From CAZKXX01 sp964556705 (GTDB lineage Bacteria > Acidobacteriota > Terriglobia > UBA7540), in NCBI GenBank assembly GCA_964556705.1, contig CAZKXX010000070.1:1-21340 (forward strand): 21,340 nucleotides of DNA, in the 5' to 3' direction. The notes beneath the pieces were generated by a model, which saw nothing but the letters and a program-made list of their open reading frames with translations, ran no database searches and was not told the origin of the DNA. A program made the position numbers and the translations under genes. The first letter of the stretch is position 1. Every line of letters begins with the position of its first letter. Of the stretch, positions 14,371 through 21,340 are shown in pieces.

Positions 14371-15123
14371 CTATTTCAGGCGCGGCGCGAGGCTGCGAAT
14401 GTAATCGTCGAAGACGGCGCGGTTGTTCTCCGGGCTGACGCCCGCGACGTTCGGCGAAACGAAGGCGCGAAACTTAACGCCCCGGGCGGCGAGCTGCGCC
14501 GCCGTCTCGGCCACCAGCGCCATCGAAATCGCGACCGCGGCGAGCGTCGAACTCGCGGCCACCGGAAAGCCGCCGACTTCCACCAGCGCGTCCTCGGGCG
14601 GACAGCAGTTGTCAACCACCACGTCGCCGAGGTCGGCGAGCTTCCTGCCGCTCGAGTGCGTCGCCTTCGCGACGCGCGCGTTGGCGAGCGACGTCACGGC
14701 CACCACCTTCATCCCTTGCGAGCGCGCGAAGAGCGCCACCTCGACGGGCGCCGCGTTCAGCCCGCCGTGCGAATAGACCACCATCGTGTCGGCGGACTCG
14801 AACTTGAAGTTCTGGAGAAACGTCGCAACGTAACCTTCCGTCCGTTCCAGTTGCAGCAATTCGCGCACGCCGCCCGAGCCGAGCACCTGCGTCCACATCA
14901 GGCGCGCGTCCATCAGCGGATGGAACCCGGCGAAGCTGCCGTAGCGCGGGAAAACGTCGAGGACGGGAATCACCGAATGTCCGCTGCCGAACAGGTGAAC
15001 GAGCGCGCCGCGCGCGATCGAGTCAGCGGCGAAGGCGCCCGCTTTGCGGATGTTTTCCACCTGCGTCGAACGAATCCTGGCGTAAATCTCTCCGGCCAGC
15101 CCCAGATATTTTCCCGCGGACAT
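14371..15123 (-). CDS. SIS-domain phosphosugar-binding/isomerase protein
   Basis: The 250-residue protein holds one SIS (sugar isomerase) domain. The signature is VHLFGSGHSVIPVLDVFPRY at about residues 35-54, where the Gly-Ser loop binds the sugar phosphate. DTMVVYSHGGLNAAPVEVAL and MKVVAVTSL then form the second strand-loop pair. It resembles the UPF0309/sugar isomerase-domain group, whose partners are often kinases and amino-sugar enzymes. It lacks an HTH domain, so it is more likely an enzyme (isomerase, deaminase or etherase) than a repressor. The ATG at 15123 comes five bases after the ROK stop, with GGAGG inside the end of the ROK gene, so the two are one operon. Frame extension beyond 15123 is only antisense to the ROK gene. 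Confidence 0.88.
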   Translation of the reverse strand: MSAGKYLGLAGEIYARIRSTQVENIRKAGAFAADSIARGALVHLFGSGHSVIPVLDVFPRYGSFAGFHPLMDARLMWTQVLGSGGVRELLQLERTEGYVATFLQNFKFESADTMVVYSHGGLNAAPVEVALFARSQGMKVVAVTSLANARVAKATHSSGRKLADLGDVVVDNCCPPEDALVEVGGFPVAASSTLAAVAISMALVAETAAQLAARGVKFRAFVSPNVAGVSPENNRAVFDDYIRSLAPRLK

Positions 15124-15128
15124 GGCCC

Positions 15129-16097
15129 CTAATCCTCCGTCCTGAGATACGCGTAGCGGGCCGCGCCGAGAATGCCGGCGTCCTGATGGATCCTGGAAAG
15201 CACAATCTTCACCTGTCGGCGCGCCAGCGGCTGCCCCCAGCGCGCGACTGCGCGGCGCAGTGGTTTGAGAATCAGGTTGCCGGCGCCCGCCAGCCCGCCG
15301 CCAATCACCACGACTTGCGGATTCAGCACGCAAATCAGGCTCGCGACGCCGCGGCCGAGCGCGTCGCCCACTTCCGCGAGCACGCGCCTCGCCGCGCGGT
15401 CGCCTTGCCGCGCGGCCCGCGTTACGATTTCGGCCGTGAGGCCGTCGCCGTGCTTTTTCGCGAGTCGCCGCAGCGGGCCGCTTGCAGCGGCGGGAAAAAC
15501 TTCTTCGGCTCGCCGCGCGACGGCGCGCCCGGAGGCCCAGTGTTCCAGGCAACCCACGCGCGCGTAGTCCGGCCGCCACTCGCGCTCAGTCGCGAGCCAT
15601 CCCACCGCGCCCGCCACGCCGCGCGAGCCCGGAATCAATCGTCCGTCGGCGATGATCCCCGCGCCGATGCCCGTGCCCACGGTCAGAAAAATCAGATCGC
15701 GCGCTTTGCGATGCACCAGCCACGCTTCGGCCAGCGCCTGAACGTTTCGATCGCCTTCCACGAACACCGGCCGCCCGAGCGCGCGGCCGAGCTTTTCGGC
15801 GAGCGGCACCTTGTGCCATCCGGGCAGGTTCGGCGCCCAAACGGTTTGCGTCACCGGGTCGGCGGCGCCGGGCACGCCGACGCCTACAGCGCGAATCTGC
15901 GACCACGACACGCGCGCCGTCGCCGCGGCCGATTGCGCCGCGTCGAACAGCGCCGCGAGGTCGCGCGGCACTCCCGCGGCGGGCGTTGGAATGCGCACTC
16001 GGCTGAGCAGTTTCCCCGCCGGCGTCACCACACCCGCGGCGATCTTCGTCCCGCCCAGGTCGATCCCCAGAACGAGCTGGGATTTTTTCGCGGCCAC
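15129..16097 (-). CDS. ROK family sugar kinase, divergent zinc motif
   Basis: The 322-residue protein has the ROK/hexokinase-type fold: GIDLGGTKIAAG near residue 11 (phosphate-1 loop), VGVGVPGAADP, EGDRNVQALAE with the catalytic-base Asp, TVGTGIGAGII (phosphate-2) and VVVIGGGLAGA (adenosine loop). It would phosphorylate a hexose or N-acetylhexosamine with ATP. Two standard features are altered. The EIGH motif whose His helps bind sugar and zinc reads AVGW, and the CxCGxxGCxE zinc motif is reduced to YARVGCLEHWASG. It may be a zinc-independent variant subfamily. The GTG at 16097 is preferred because an upstream inverted repeat lies between it and the more distal GTG at 16184; either is possible. 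It is the first gene of the ROK-SIS operon. Confidence 0.88.
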   Translation of the reverse strand: MAAKKSQLVLGIDLGGTKIAAGVVTPAGKLLSRVRIPTPAAGVPRDLAALFDAAQSAAATARVSWSQIRAVGVGVPGAADPVTQTVWAPNLPGWHKVPLAEKLGRALGRPVFVEGDRNVQALAEAWLVHRKARDLIFLTVGTGIGAGIIADGRLIPGSRGVAGAVGWLATEREWRPDYARVGCLEHWASGRAVARRAEEVFPAAASGPLRRLAKKHGDGLTAEIVTRAARQGDRAARRVLAEVGDALGRGVASLICVLNPQVVVIGGGLAGAGNLILKPLRRAVARWGQPLARRQVKIVLSRIHQDAGILGAARYAYLRTED

Positions 16098-16157
16098 AGA
16101 AGTCGAGAATTCTAGTCTCTCCTCCGCCGCGATTGCAGCAAGTTTTCTCGCGCGGCT

Positions 16158-16171
16158 GTACTTTTTAGTAC
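16158..16171. promoter_or_regulatory. Inverted repeat upstream of the ROK/SIS operon
   Basis: GTACT-TTTT-AGTAC has perfect 5-base arms about 60 bases upstream of the preferred ROK start. It resembles the GTAC palindrome upstream of the symporter gene. It could be an operator, or part of the ROK coding region if the 16184 start is used. Confidence 0.3.
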
Positions 16172-16349
16172 TCGTTCCGAACACCGCCGTAGCGCCAAGG
16201 TTGCCGAGGCGCGGCCAGGTCCTCGCTTATCACCGGCATAAAAACTTTTGATTTCACATCCCAAGCCGCGGGATGGAAGATAGGCAGGATTGTTACACCG
16301 GGGCTGGGTGTCCCCATCTCAGTCCCGGGCGTTTGGGGGGATTAAGCCG

Positions 16350-19300
16350 TTGCATTTCAGAGATTTAGGCGACAAAGAGTCTGACGGAGCATGTCGCGGC
16401 CTCTACCGGCGCGAGGAGCACGACGCCTGCGGCACCGGCTTCGTCGCGCAGCTTGACGCGCCCCCCTCGCACCGCGTGCTGGCGATGGCGCTCGAGTGTC
16501 TGGCCTGTCTGACGCATCGCGGCGGTGTAGACGCCGACGGCGCGAGCGGCGACGGGGCGGGCATCATGCTTCAGCTCCCGCGCGAATTCTTCGCGCGCGA
16601 GGCGAAGCGGCTCAATTCCGGCTTTCATCCCGAATGGCAGATTGCGGTCGGCGTGTTTTTCTTTCCGCAGGATGGGGTGGCTCGCGCCCGCGCCATGTAC
16701 CTCGCCGAAGAGGCTGTGCACGGGCGCGGGCTTTACGTGGTGGGCTGGCGCCAGGTACCCGTGGACGAGGCCGCGCTCGGCCCGCAGGCGCGCGAAACGC
16801 AGCCCGCCATCTGGCACCTGCTCATCGCTCAACCTCGCGACCAGAAGCGCGAGTTCGAGCAGCTCCTCTATCTCGTCCGCAAGGAAATCGAACGCCGGCT
16901 GACGGAAGCGAAAGTCGCCGGCTGCTACATCCCTTCTTTTTCTTCCCGCAATATCGTTTACAAAGGGCTGCTCGCGCCCGCGCAGCTTGCGCGCTTCTAT
17001 CGCGACCTCGGCGACCCGGAAGTCGTCACCTCCGCGGCGCTGTTCCATCAGCGGTACAGCACGAACACCAGCCCGAGTTGGTCGCTCGCCCAGCCGTTCC
17101 GGCTGGTGGCGCACAACGGCGAAATCAACACGCTGCTCGGCAACCGCAACTGGATGCGCGCGCGCGAAGCTGTGCTTTCCCATCCGCTCTGGGACAAGGA
17201 CGTCGAGTGGCTGAAGCCCGTCATCCAGCCGGGCGGCAGCGACTCGGCCAGCTTCGACAATGCACTCGAACTCCTCACGCGTTCCGGCCGCACCGTCCAG
17301 CACGCGCTGCTGATGATGATTCCGGAAGCGTGGGAGAGTTCGGTGGAAATCCCCGCCGACGTCAAGGCGTTCTATCACTACCATTCCTGCCTCATGGAGC
17401 CGTGGGACGGTCCGGCGGCGATGGCCTTCATGGACGGCCACCTGGTGGGCGCGGCTCTCGACCGCAACGGCCTGCGCCCGGCGCGCTACACCATCACGCG
17501 CGACGGCCTGGTTGTGATGGGCTCGGAAGTGGGACTGCTTGACCTCGACCCCGCCCGCGTGAAGGAAAAGGGCCGGCTCGGTCCCGGGCAGATCTTTCTC
17601 GTGGACCTCGAGCACGGAAAGATTTTCAGGAACGACCAGGTCAAGCGCCAGGTCTCGCACGGCCGCAAGTACCGCAAATGGATCACGCGGAACATGATCT
17701 TCCTGCCGCGCCTGAAGGCGGCGGAGACCGCGCTCGCCGCGGCCGCGGAGACCGTTCCGGCTTCTTCCAACGGCGACCGCACGCGCTGGGTGGCCGTGCA
17801 ACGGGCGGCCGGTTACACGGAAGAAGATGTCGAACTGCTGCTCAAGCCGATGGCGGGAGAAAAGAAGGAGCCTGTCGGCTCGATGGGCGACGACACGCCC
17901 CTCGCCGCGCTCTCGCACCGCCCGCGACCGCTTTACAACTACTTTCGCCAGATGTTCGCGCAGGTCACGAACCCGCCCATCGACCCGCTGCGCGAATCGC
18001 TGGTGATGGCGCTCAACCTCTATCTCGGCCCGCGACACTCGGTGCTGGTGGAAACGCCCGAGCACGCGCGCATGGTCCGTCTGGAATCGCCCTTCCTGTT
18101 CGACGACGAGCTGACGGAGCTCAAGCGGCTCGGCACGCCCTTCAAGCCCGCCGCCATCTCGACGCTGTTTGAAGCCGCGCAGGGGCCGGAAGGGATGAAC
18201 CGCGCCCTCGGCCGCCTGGTGCGCGAATCGGTGCAGGCGGTGCGCCGAGGCAGCTCGATCCTCATCCTCAGCGACCGCGGTGTGGACGCCGAGCACGCGG
18301 CCGTGCCGATGATGCTTGCCGTCGGCGCGGTCGCCGAAGAGCTGATCCGCGAAGGCGTGGGCAACAAGGCCGACCTCGTGCTCGAGACCGCCGAAGCCTG
18401 GGAAGCGCACCACATCGCGTGCCTGGTCGGGTACGGCGCGGCGGCCGTGAATCCCTACACGGCGCTCGAAATCGTCGCCGACCTCGCGCGCCGCGGCGAG
18501 TTCGGAGAAGTCTCCGTCGCCGGCGCTCTCCAGAACTTCCGCGCTGCGATCGAAGCGGGCATCAAGAAAATCATGTCGAAGATGGGGATCTCGACGCTCG
18601 CCAGCTTCCAGGGCGGCAAGTTCTTCGAGATCATCGGACTCGATTCCGAGGTCGTCGAGCGCTTCTTCCCGGATACGAAATCGAAGGTCGGCGGGCGCAA
18701 GCTGGTGGACCTTGCGAACGACGTCCTCGACCGGCACCGCACGGCTTTCGGCGCGCCCGCCGAGAAACTCGACTTCGCCGGCTTCTACCGTTTCCGGCGC
18801 GGCTTCGAGCGCCACGCCTACGCGCCCGACGTCATCCGCAACCTCCAGAAAGCCGCGAAGGAAAACGACGCGGAATCTTACAAGGCTTTTGCGCACGAAG
18901 TGGACCAGCGCGAGCCGCTCACGCTCCGCGACCTCCTCCGCTTCCGCCCCACGCGTCCCGTGCCGCTCGAAGAAGTCGAGCCCGTCGAAGCCATCTGGAA
19001 GCGTTTCACCACGCAGGCGATGTCGCTCGGCGCGCTGAGCCCGGAAACGCAGCGCACGCTCGCCACCGCCATGAACCGCATCGGCGCGCGCTCGAACACT
19101 GGCGAGGGCGGGGAAGACCCGGAAGTTTACCAGCCGCTCGCGAAGGGCGATTCGGCCGCGAACAAGATCAAGCAGGTGGCTTCGGCGCGCTTCGGGGTCA
19201 CGCCCGAGTATCTGGTCCGCGCCGAAGAGCTCGAAATCAAGATGGCCCAGGGCTCGAAACCCGGCGAGGGCGGCCAGCTTCCCGCGCACAAGGTGACCGA

Positions 19301-20915
19301 ACTCATCGCGCGCGTGCGCCGCGCTGTGGTCGGCATTTCGCTCATTTCGCCGCCGCCGCACCACGACATCTACTCGATCGAAGACCTCGCGCAATTGATC
19401 TACGACCTGCGCGAGATCAACCCGCGGGCGCGCATCGGCGTCAAACTGGTCTCGCAGGCGGGCGTCGGCACGGTTGCCTGCGGCGTCGCCAAGGCGAACG
19501 CCGACGTCGTTCTCATCAGCGGGCACGACGGCGGCACGGGCGCTTCGCCGCTCAGTTCGATCAAGAACACGGCTTCGCCCTGGGAGATGGGCCTCGCGGA
19601 AGCGCAGCAGGCGCTCGTGGCAAACGGCCTGCGGCAGCGCGTCACGCTGCGCGCGGACGGCGGCATGAAGACGGGCCGCGACGTAGTCATCGCCGCCATC
19701 CTCGGCGCCGACGAGTTCGGTTTCGGCACGGCGGCGCTCGTGGCGCTCGCCTGCGTCATGGCGCGACAGTGCCACCTGAACACCTGCCCCGTCGGCGTGG
19801 CCACGCAGCGCGAAGACCTGCGCAAAAAGTTTCCCAACGACCCCGACCGCCTCGTCAACTATTTCCGTCACGTTGCTGAGCACGTCCGTCGGCTGCTTGC
19901 GCAGCTTGGTTTCCGTTCGCTAAGCGAAATCGTCGGACGCACGGACCTGCTGATTCCCTCCACGCACCGCATCCCGGGCCGGCGCGGCCAGCTTGACCTC
20001 CACCCGATCCTCCACCGGCCGCAACCGGGCGGGCGCGCGCAGTCCGGCCAGGCGGCCGAATCGGGCGCGGCGCCGAAGTCGGCGCGGCACACCGACCCGC
20101 TCGCCGAAAAGATGCTCGAGGACATCCACGTTCCGCTTCACGAAGGCGCTTCGATCGTGCGCGAGTATCCCATCCGCAACATCAACCGCACGATCGGCGC
20201 GCGCGCCGCGGGCGAAGTGGCGCGCGAGCGCGGCAACCTCGGCCTTGCGGGCGCAACGGCCGAGTTCCGCTTCAAGGGCAGCGCCGGCCAGAGCTTTGGA
20301 GCGTTCCTGACGCACGGCTTGAGGCTCGTGCTCGAAGGCGACGCGAACGATTACGTCGGCAAGGGCATGGGCGGCGGCGAAATCGTCATCCGGCCGCCCG
20401 CCGGCAGCCGCTTCGAGTCGCACCAGAACGTCATCATGGGGAACGCCGTGCTCTACGGCGCGACGCAGGGGCGGCTGTTTGCCGCCGGACGCGCCGGCGA
20501 ACGCTTCTGCGTCAGGAATTCCGGCGCCACGGCCGTCGTCGAAGGCACCGGCGACCACGCCTGCGAGTACATGACGGGCGGCGTGGCCGTGATTCTCGGC
20601 GAGACCGGACGCAACTTCGGCGCCGGCATGACCAACGGCGTCGCCTACGTCTATGACCCCGCCGGGAAATTCGAGCAGCGCTTGAACCCCGAGCTCGTCA
20701 AAATCGAACGCATCATCGAGCCCGAAGATACCCAGCTCCTCCGGCAGCTTATCTTCCAGCACATGGAAAAAACCGATAGCGACCGCTCGCGCGAAATCCT
20801 CGACGACTGGAACCAGAGTCTGCTGCACTTCTGGAAAGTCGAGCCGCGCTCGAAACCCGCCTCCGCCCCGCCCCGCACCACCCGCCTCGCCCGCGAAGAA
20901 ACGGCGAAGGTGTAG
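16350..20915 (+). CDS. gltB: Glutamate synthase large subunit (GOGAT alpha)
   Basis: The 1521-residue protein is a complete GltB. EEHDACGTGF supplies the N-terminal nucleophile Cys (residue 27) exposed after propeptide removal, followed by a class II glutaminase domain to about residue 430. A central domain comes next. The FMN/synthase domain begins near residue 870 with SNTGEGGEDPEVYQPLAKGD and has ISGHDGGTGASPLSSIKNTA. The 3Fe-4S cysteines are in CVMARQCHLNTCPVG (about residues 1135-1147), and a C-terminal GXGXG beta-helix closes the protein. It makes two glutamates from glutamine and 2-oxoglutarate. No ATG lies in frame before the conserved Cys. A TTG at 16350 with GGGGGG upstream is chosen; the TTG at 16290 is an alternative that adds 20 residues. 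gltD, which brings NAD(P)H electrons, is not next to it here. Confidence 0.96.
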   Translation: MHFRDLGDKESDGACRGLYRREEHDACGTGFVAQLDAPPSHRVLAMALECLACLTHRGGVDADGASGDGAGIMLQLPREFFAREAKRLNSGFHPEWQIAVGVFFFPQDGVARARAMYLAEEAVHGRGLYVVGWRQVPVDEAALGPQARETQPAIWHLLIAQPRDQKREFEQLLYLVRKEIERRLTEAKVAGCYIPSFSSRNIVYKGLLAPAQLARFYRDLGDPEVVTSAALFHQRYSTNTSPSWSLAQPFRLVAHNGEINTLLGNRNWMRAREAVLSHPLWDKDVEWLKPVIQPGGSDSASFDNALELLTRSGRTVQHALLMMIPEAWESSVEIPADVKAFYHYHSCLMEPWDGPAAMAFMDGHLVGAALDRNGLRPARYTITRDGLVVMGSEVGLLDLDPARVKEKGRLGPGQIFLVDLEHGKIFRNDQVKRQVSHGRKYRKWITRNMIFLPRLKAAETALAAAAETVPASSNGDRTRWVAVQRAAGYTEEDVELLLKPMAGEKKEPVGSMGDDTPLAALSHRPRPLYNYFRQMFAQVTNPPIDPLRESLVMALNLYLGPRHSVLVETPEHARMVRLESPFLFDDELTELKRLGTPFKPAAISTLFEAAQGPEGMNRALGRLVRESVQAVRRGSSILILSDRGVDAEHAAVPMMLAVGAVAEELIREGVGNKADLVLETAEAWEAHHIACLVGYGAAAVNPYTALEIVADLARRGEFGEVSVAGALQNFRAAIEAGIKKIMSKMGISTLASFQGGKFFEIIGLDSEVVERFFPDTKSKVGGRKLVDLANDVLDRHRTAFGAPAEKLDFAGFYRFRRGFERHAYAPDVIRNLQKAAKENDAESYKAFAHEVDQREPLTLRDLLRFRPTRPVPLEEVEPVEAIWKRFTTQAMSLGALSPETQRTLATAMNRIGARSNTGEGGEDPEVYQPLAKGDSAANKIKQVASARFGVTPEYLVRAEELEIKMAQGSKPGEGGQLPAHKVTELIARVRRAVVGISLISPPPHHDIYSIEDLAQLIYDLREINPRARIGVKLVSQAGVGTVACGVAKANADVVLISGHDGGTGASPLSSIKNTASPWEMGLAEAQQALVANGLRQRVTLRADGGMKTGRDVVIAAILGADEFGFGTAALVALACVMARQCHLNTCPVGVATQREDLRKKFPNDPDRLVNYFRHVAEHVRRLLAQLGFRSLSEIVGRTDLLIPSTHRIPGRRGQLDLHPILHRPQPGGRAQSGQAAESGAAPKSARHTDPLAEKMLEDIHVPLHEGASIVREYPIRNINRTIGARAAGEVARERGNLGLAGATAEFRFKGSAGQSFGAFLTHGLRLVLEGDANDYVGKGMGGGEIVIRPPAGSRFESHQNVIMGNAVLYGATQGRLFAAGRAGERFCVRNSGATAVVEGTGDHACEYMTGGVAVILGETGRNFGAGMTNGVAYVYDPAGKFEQRLNPELVKIERIIEPEDTQLLRQLIFQHMEKTDSDRSREILDDWNQSLLHFWKVEPRSKPASAPPRTTRLAREETAKV

Positions 20916-20933
20916 TGTATCAAGCGGGCGAAT

Positions 20934-20946
20934 ATTGTTTTACAAT
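20934..20946. promoter_or_regulatory. Short perfect inverted repeat with -10-like end after gltB
   Basis: ATTGT-TTT-ACAAT lies 19 bases after the gltB stop, and its right end gives TACAAT, a five-of-six match to a -10 box. It could be the promoter/operator of the downstream gene. No good -35 is present. Confidence 0.25.
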
Positions 20947-21017
20947 CTCTGGTGCTCGCGAAGCGCGAATCCATTTGCGTGAAGATGCGCCCTAACTCGC
21001 CGACATCACAAAGCGGA

Positions 21018-21036
21018 GTTTGCGCCACCCGCAAAC
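21018..21036 (+). promoter_or_regulatory. Hairpin just before the RBS of the last gene
   Basis: GTTTGCG-CCACC-CGCAAAC has a perfect 7-base stem and ends right before AGAGGAGA, the Shine-Dalgarno of the downstream gene. It may affect translation, or bind a regulator as DNA. Confidence 0.35.
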
Positions 21037-21049
21037 AGAGGAGACGAAC

Positions 21050-21340
21050 TTGACAGACGAACACAATCTGGAATTCACATTTGTAGATGATTCTCAGCTA
21101 GCACGGTTGTTGAAGCTGTACAACAGCCATGCGTACAAGGCATTAGAGGCGAAAGCATATTTGGGTGCTATCGTGGGATTTGGTTCCGTTGTAGAAGGCA
21201 TGCTCACGTGGGCGCTGCAGCAAAGAGTGGAGGAGGCTCAGAAGTCCTCCAGAGCCTACAAGGATAAAGCGGGTGGAGTCAGGCCCCTTCGGAAGTGGAA
21301 TCTGACTAATCTCATCGATGTTAGTGTCGAACTTGGGTTG
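21050..21340 (+). CDS. Unrecognised protein, 3' end outside the window
   Basis: A TTG start with AGAGGAGA six bases upstream opens a frame of at least 97 codons that runs off the window edge. The sequence is helical and charged. The stretch YLGAIVGFGSVVEGMLTWAL is followed by a charged turn (KDKAGGVRPLRKWN) and LTNLIDVSVELGL. I have the impression of a widespread family of uncharacterised helical proteins with this LGS..EG...AL pattern, which may be HEPN-like, but the region that would carry an R-x4-6-H motif is not in the window. Its base composition is visibly more AT-rich than gltB, which suggests an acquired gene. It is not gltD. Confidence 0.65.
   Translation, partial: MTDEHNLEFTFVDDSQLARLLKLYNSHAYKALEAKAYLGAIVGFGSVVEGMLTWALQQRVEEAQKSSRAYKDKAGGVRPLRKWNLTNLIDVSVELGL

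Noticed and set aside
16365..19883. A 1172-codon open frame on the minus strand opposite gltB
   Set aside because: Antisense shadow of a GC-rich gene; composition is full of Arg, Ala, His and Val with no domain, and the plus strand has a complete GltB.
1..21340. CRISPR arrays, rRNA genes and complete insertion sequences
   Set aside because: No regularly spaced direct repeats, no rRNA-like stretches and no transposase gene were seen.

Overview
The window looks like chromosomal DNA from a GC-rich bacterium, most likely an acidobacterium or close relative. This rests on the third-position-GC-rich coding and on a secreted VWFA-related protein of the type that is multiplied in Acidobacteria. A Tat-exported sugar isomerase-like TIM barrel and several intergenic palindromes fit the same picture. 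This is taxonomy by family content, not by a marker tree.

Layout. Positions 1-3360 hold a 5'-truncated aldo/keto reductase relative (+), an orphan antitoxin-like gene (-), a Tat-signal TIM barrel (-), a GYD-domain protein (+) and rsmD (+). A REP-like hairpin and a tRNA with anticodon CAT follow (3396-3518). Positions 3519-5872 are an accessory patch with visibly more A+T: a tyrosine recombinase remnant abutting the tRNA, a possible small ORF, a weakly supported membrane ORF, and a translationally overlapping pair of an XRE-type HTH regulator and a DUF6036-like nucleotidyltransferase. The pair has its own strong promoter and a candidate operator. Positions 6021-16097 are dominated by carbohydrate genes: a GH127-type lipoprotein hydrolase (+), a NagA-like deacetylase (-), a sodium:solute symporter (-), the VWFA protein (-), an aldose 1-epimerase (+), a SIS-domain protein (-) and a ROK kinase (-). 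Positions 16350-20915 carry gltB, the glutamate synthase large subunit (+). The window ends inside an unrelated, AT-richer gene (+) where gltD might have been expected.

How the parts fit. The symporter, ROK kinase, NagA-like deacetylase and SIS protein could form an uptake, phosphorylation, deacetylation and isomerisation route for an amino sugar. The GH127 enzyme and the epimerase would release and mutarotate neutral sugars outside the cytoplasm. Short GTAC-type palindromes lie upstream of both the symporter and the ROK/SIS operon and may be shared control sites. This linkage is inferred from family and position.

The most unusual part is the HTH plus nucleotidyltransferase cassette near a tRNA-linked integrase remnant. 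It has the architecture of a toxin-antitoxin or defence module, appears to be transcribed as a nearly leaderless mRNA, and could be a poorly described variant of the AbiE/MenAT-like nucleotidyltransferase systems. Nothing here proves that activity.
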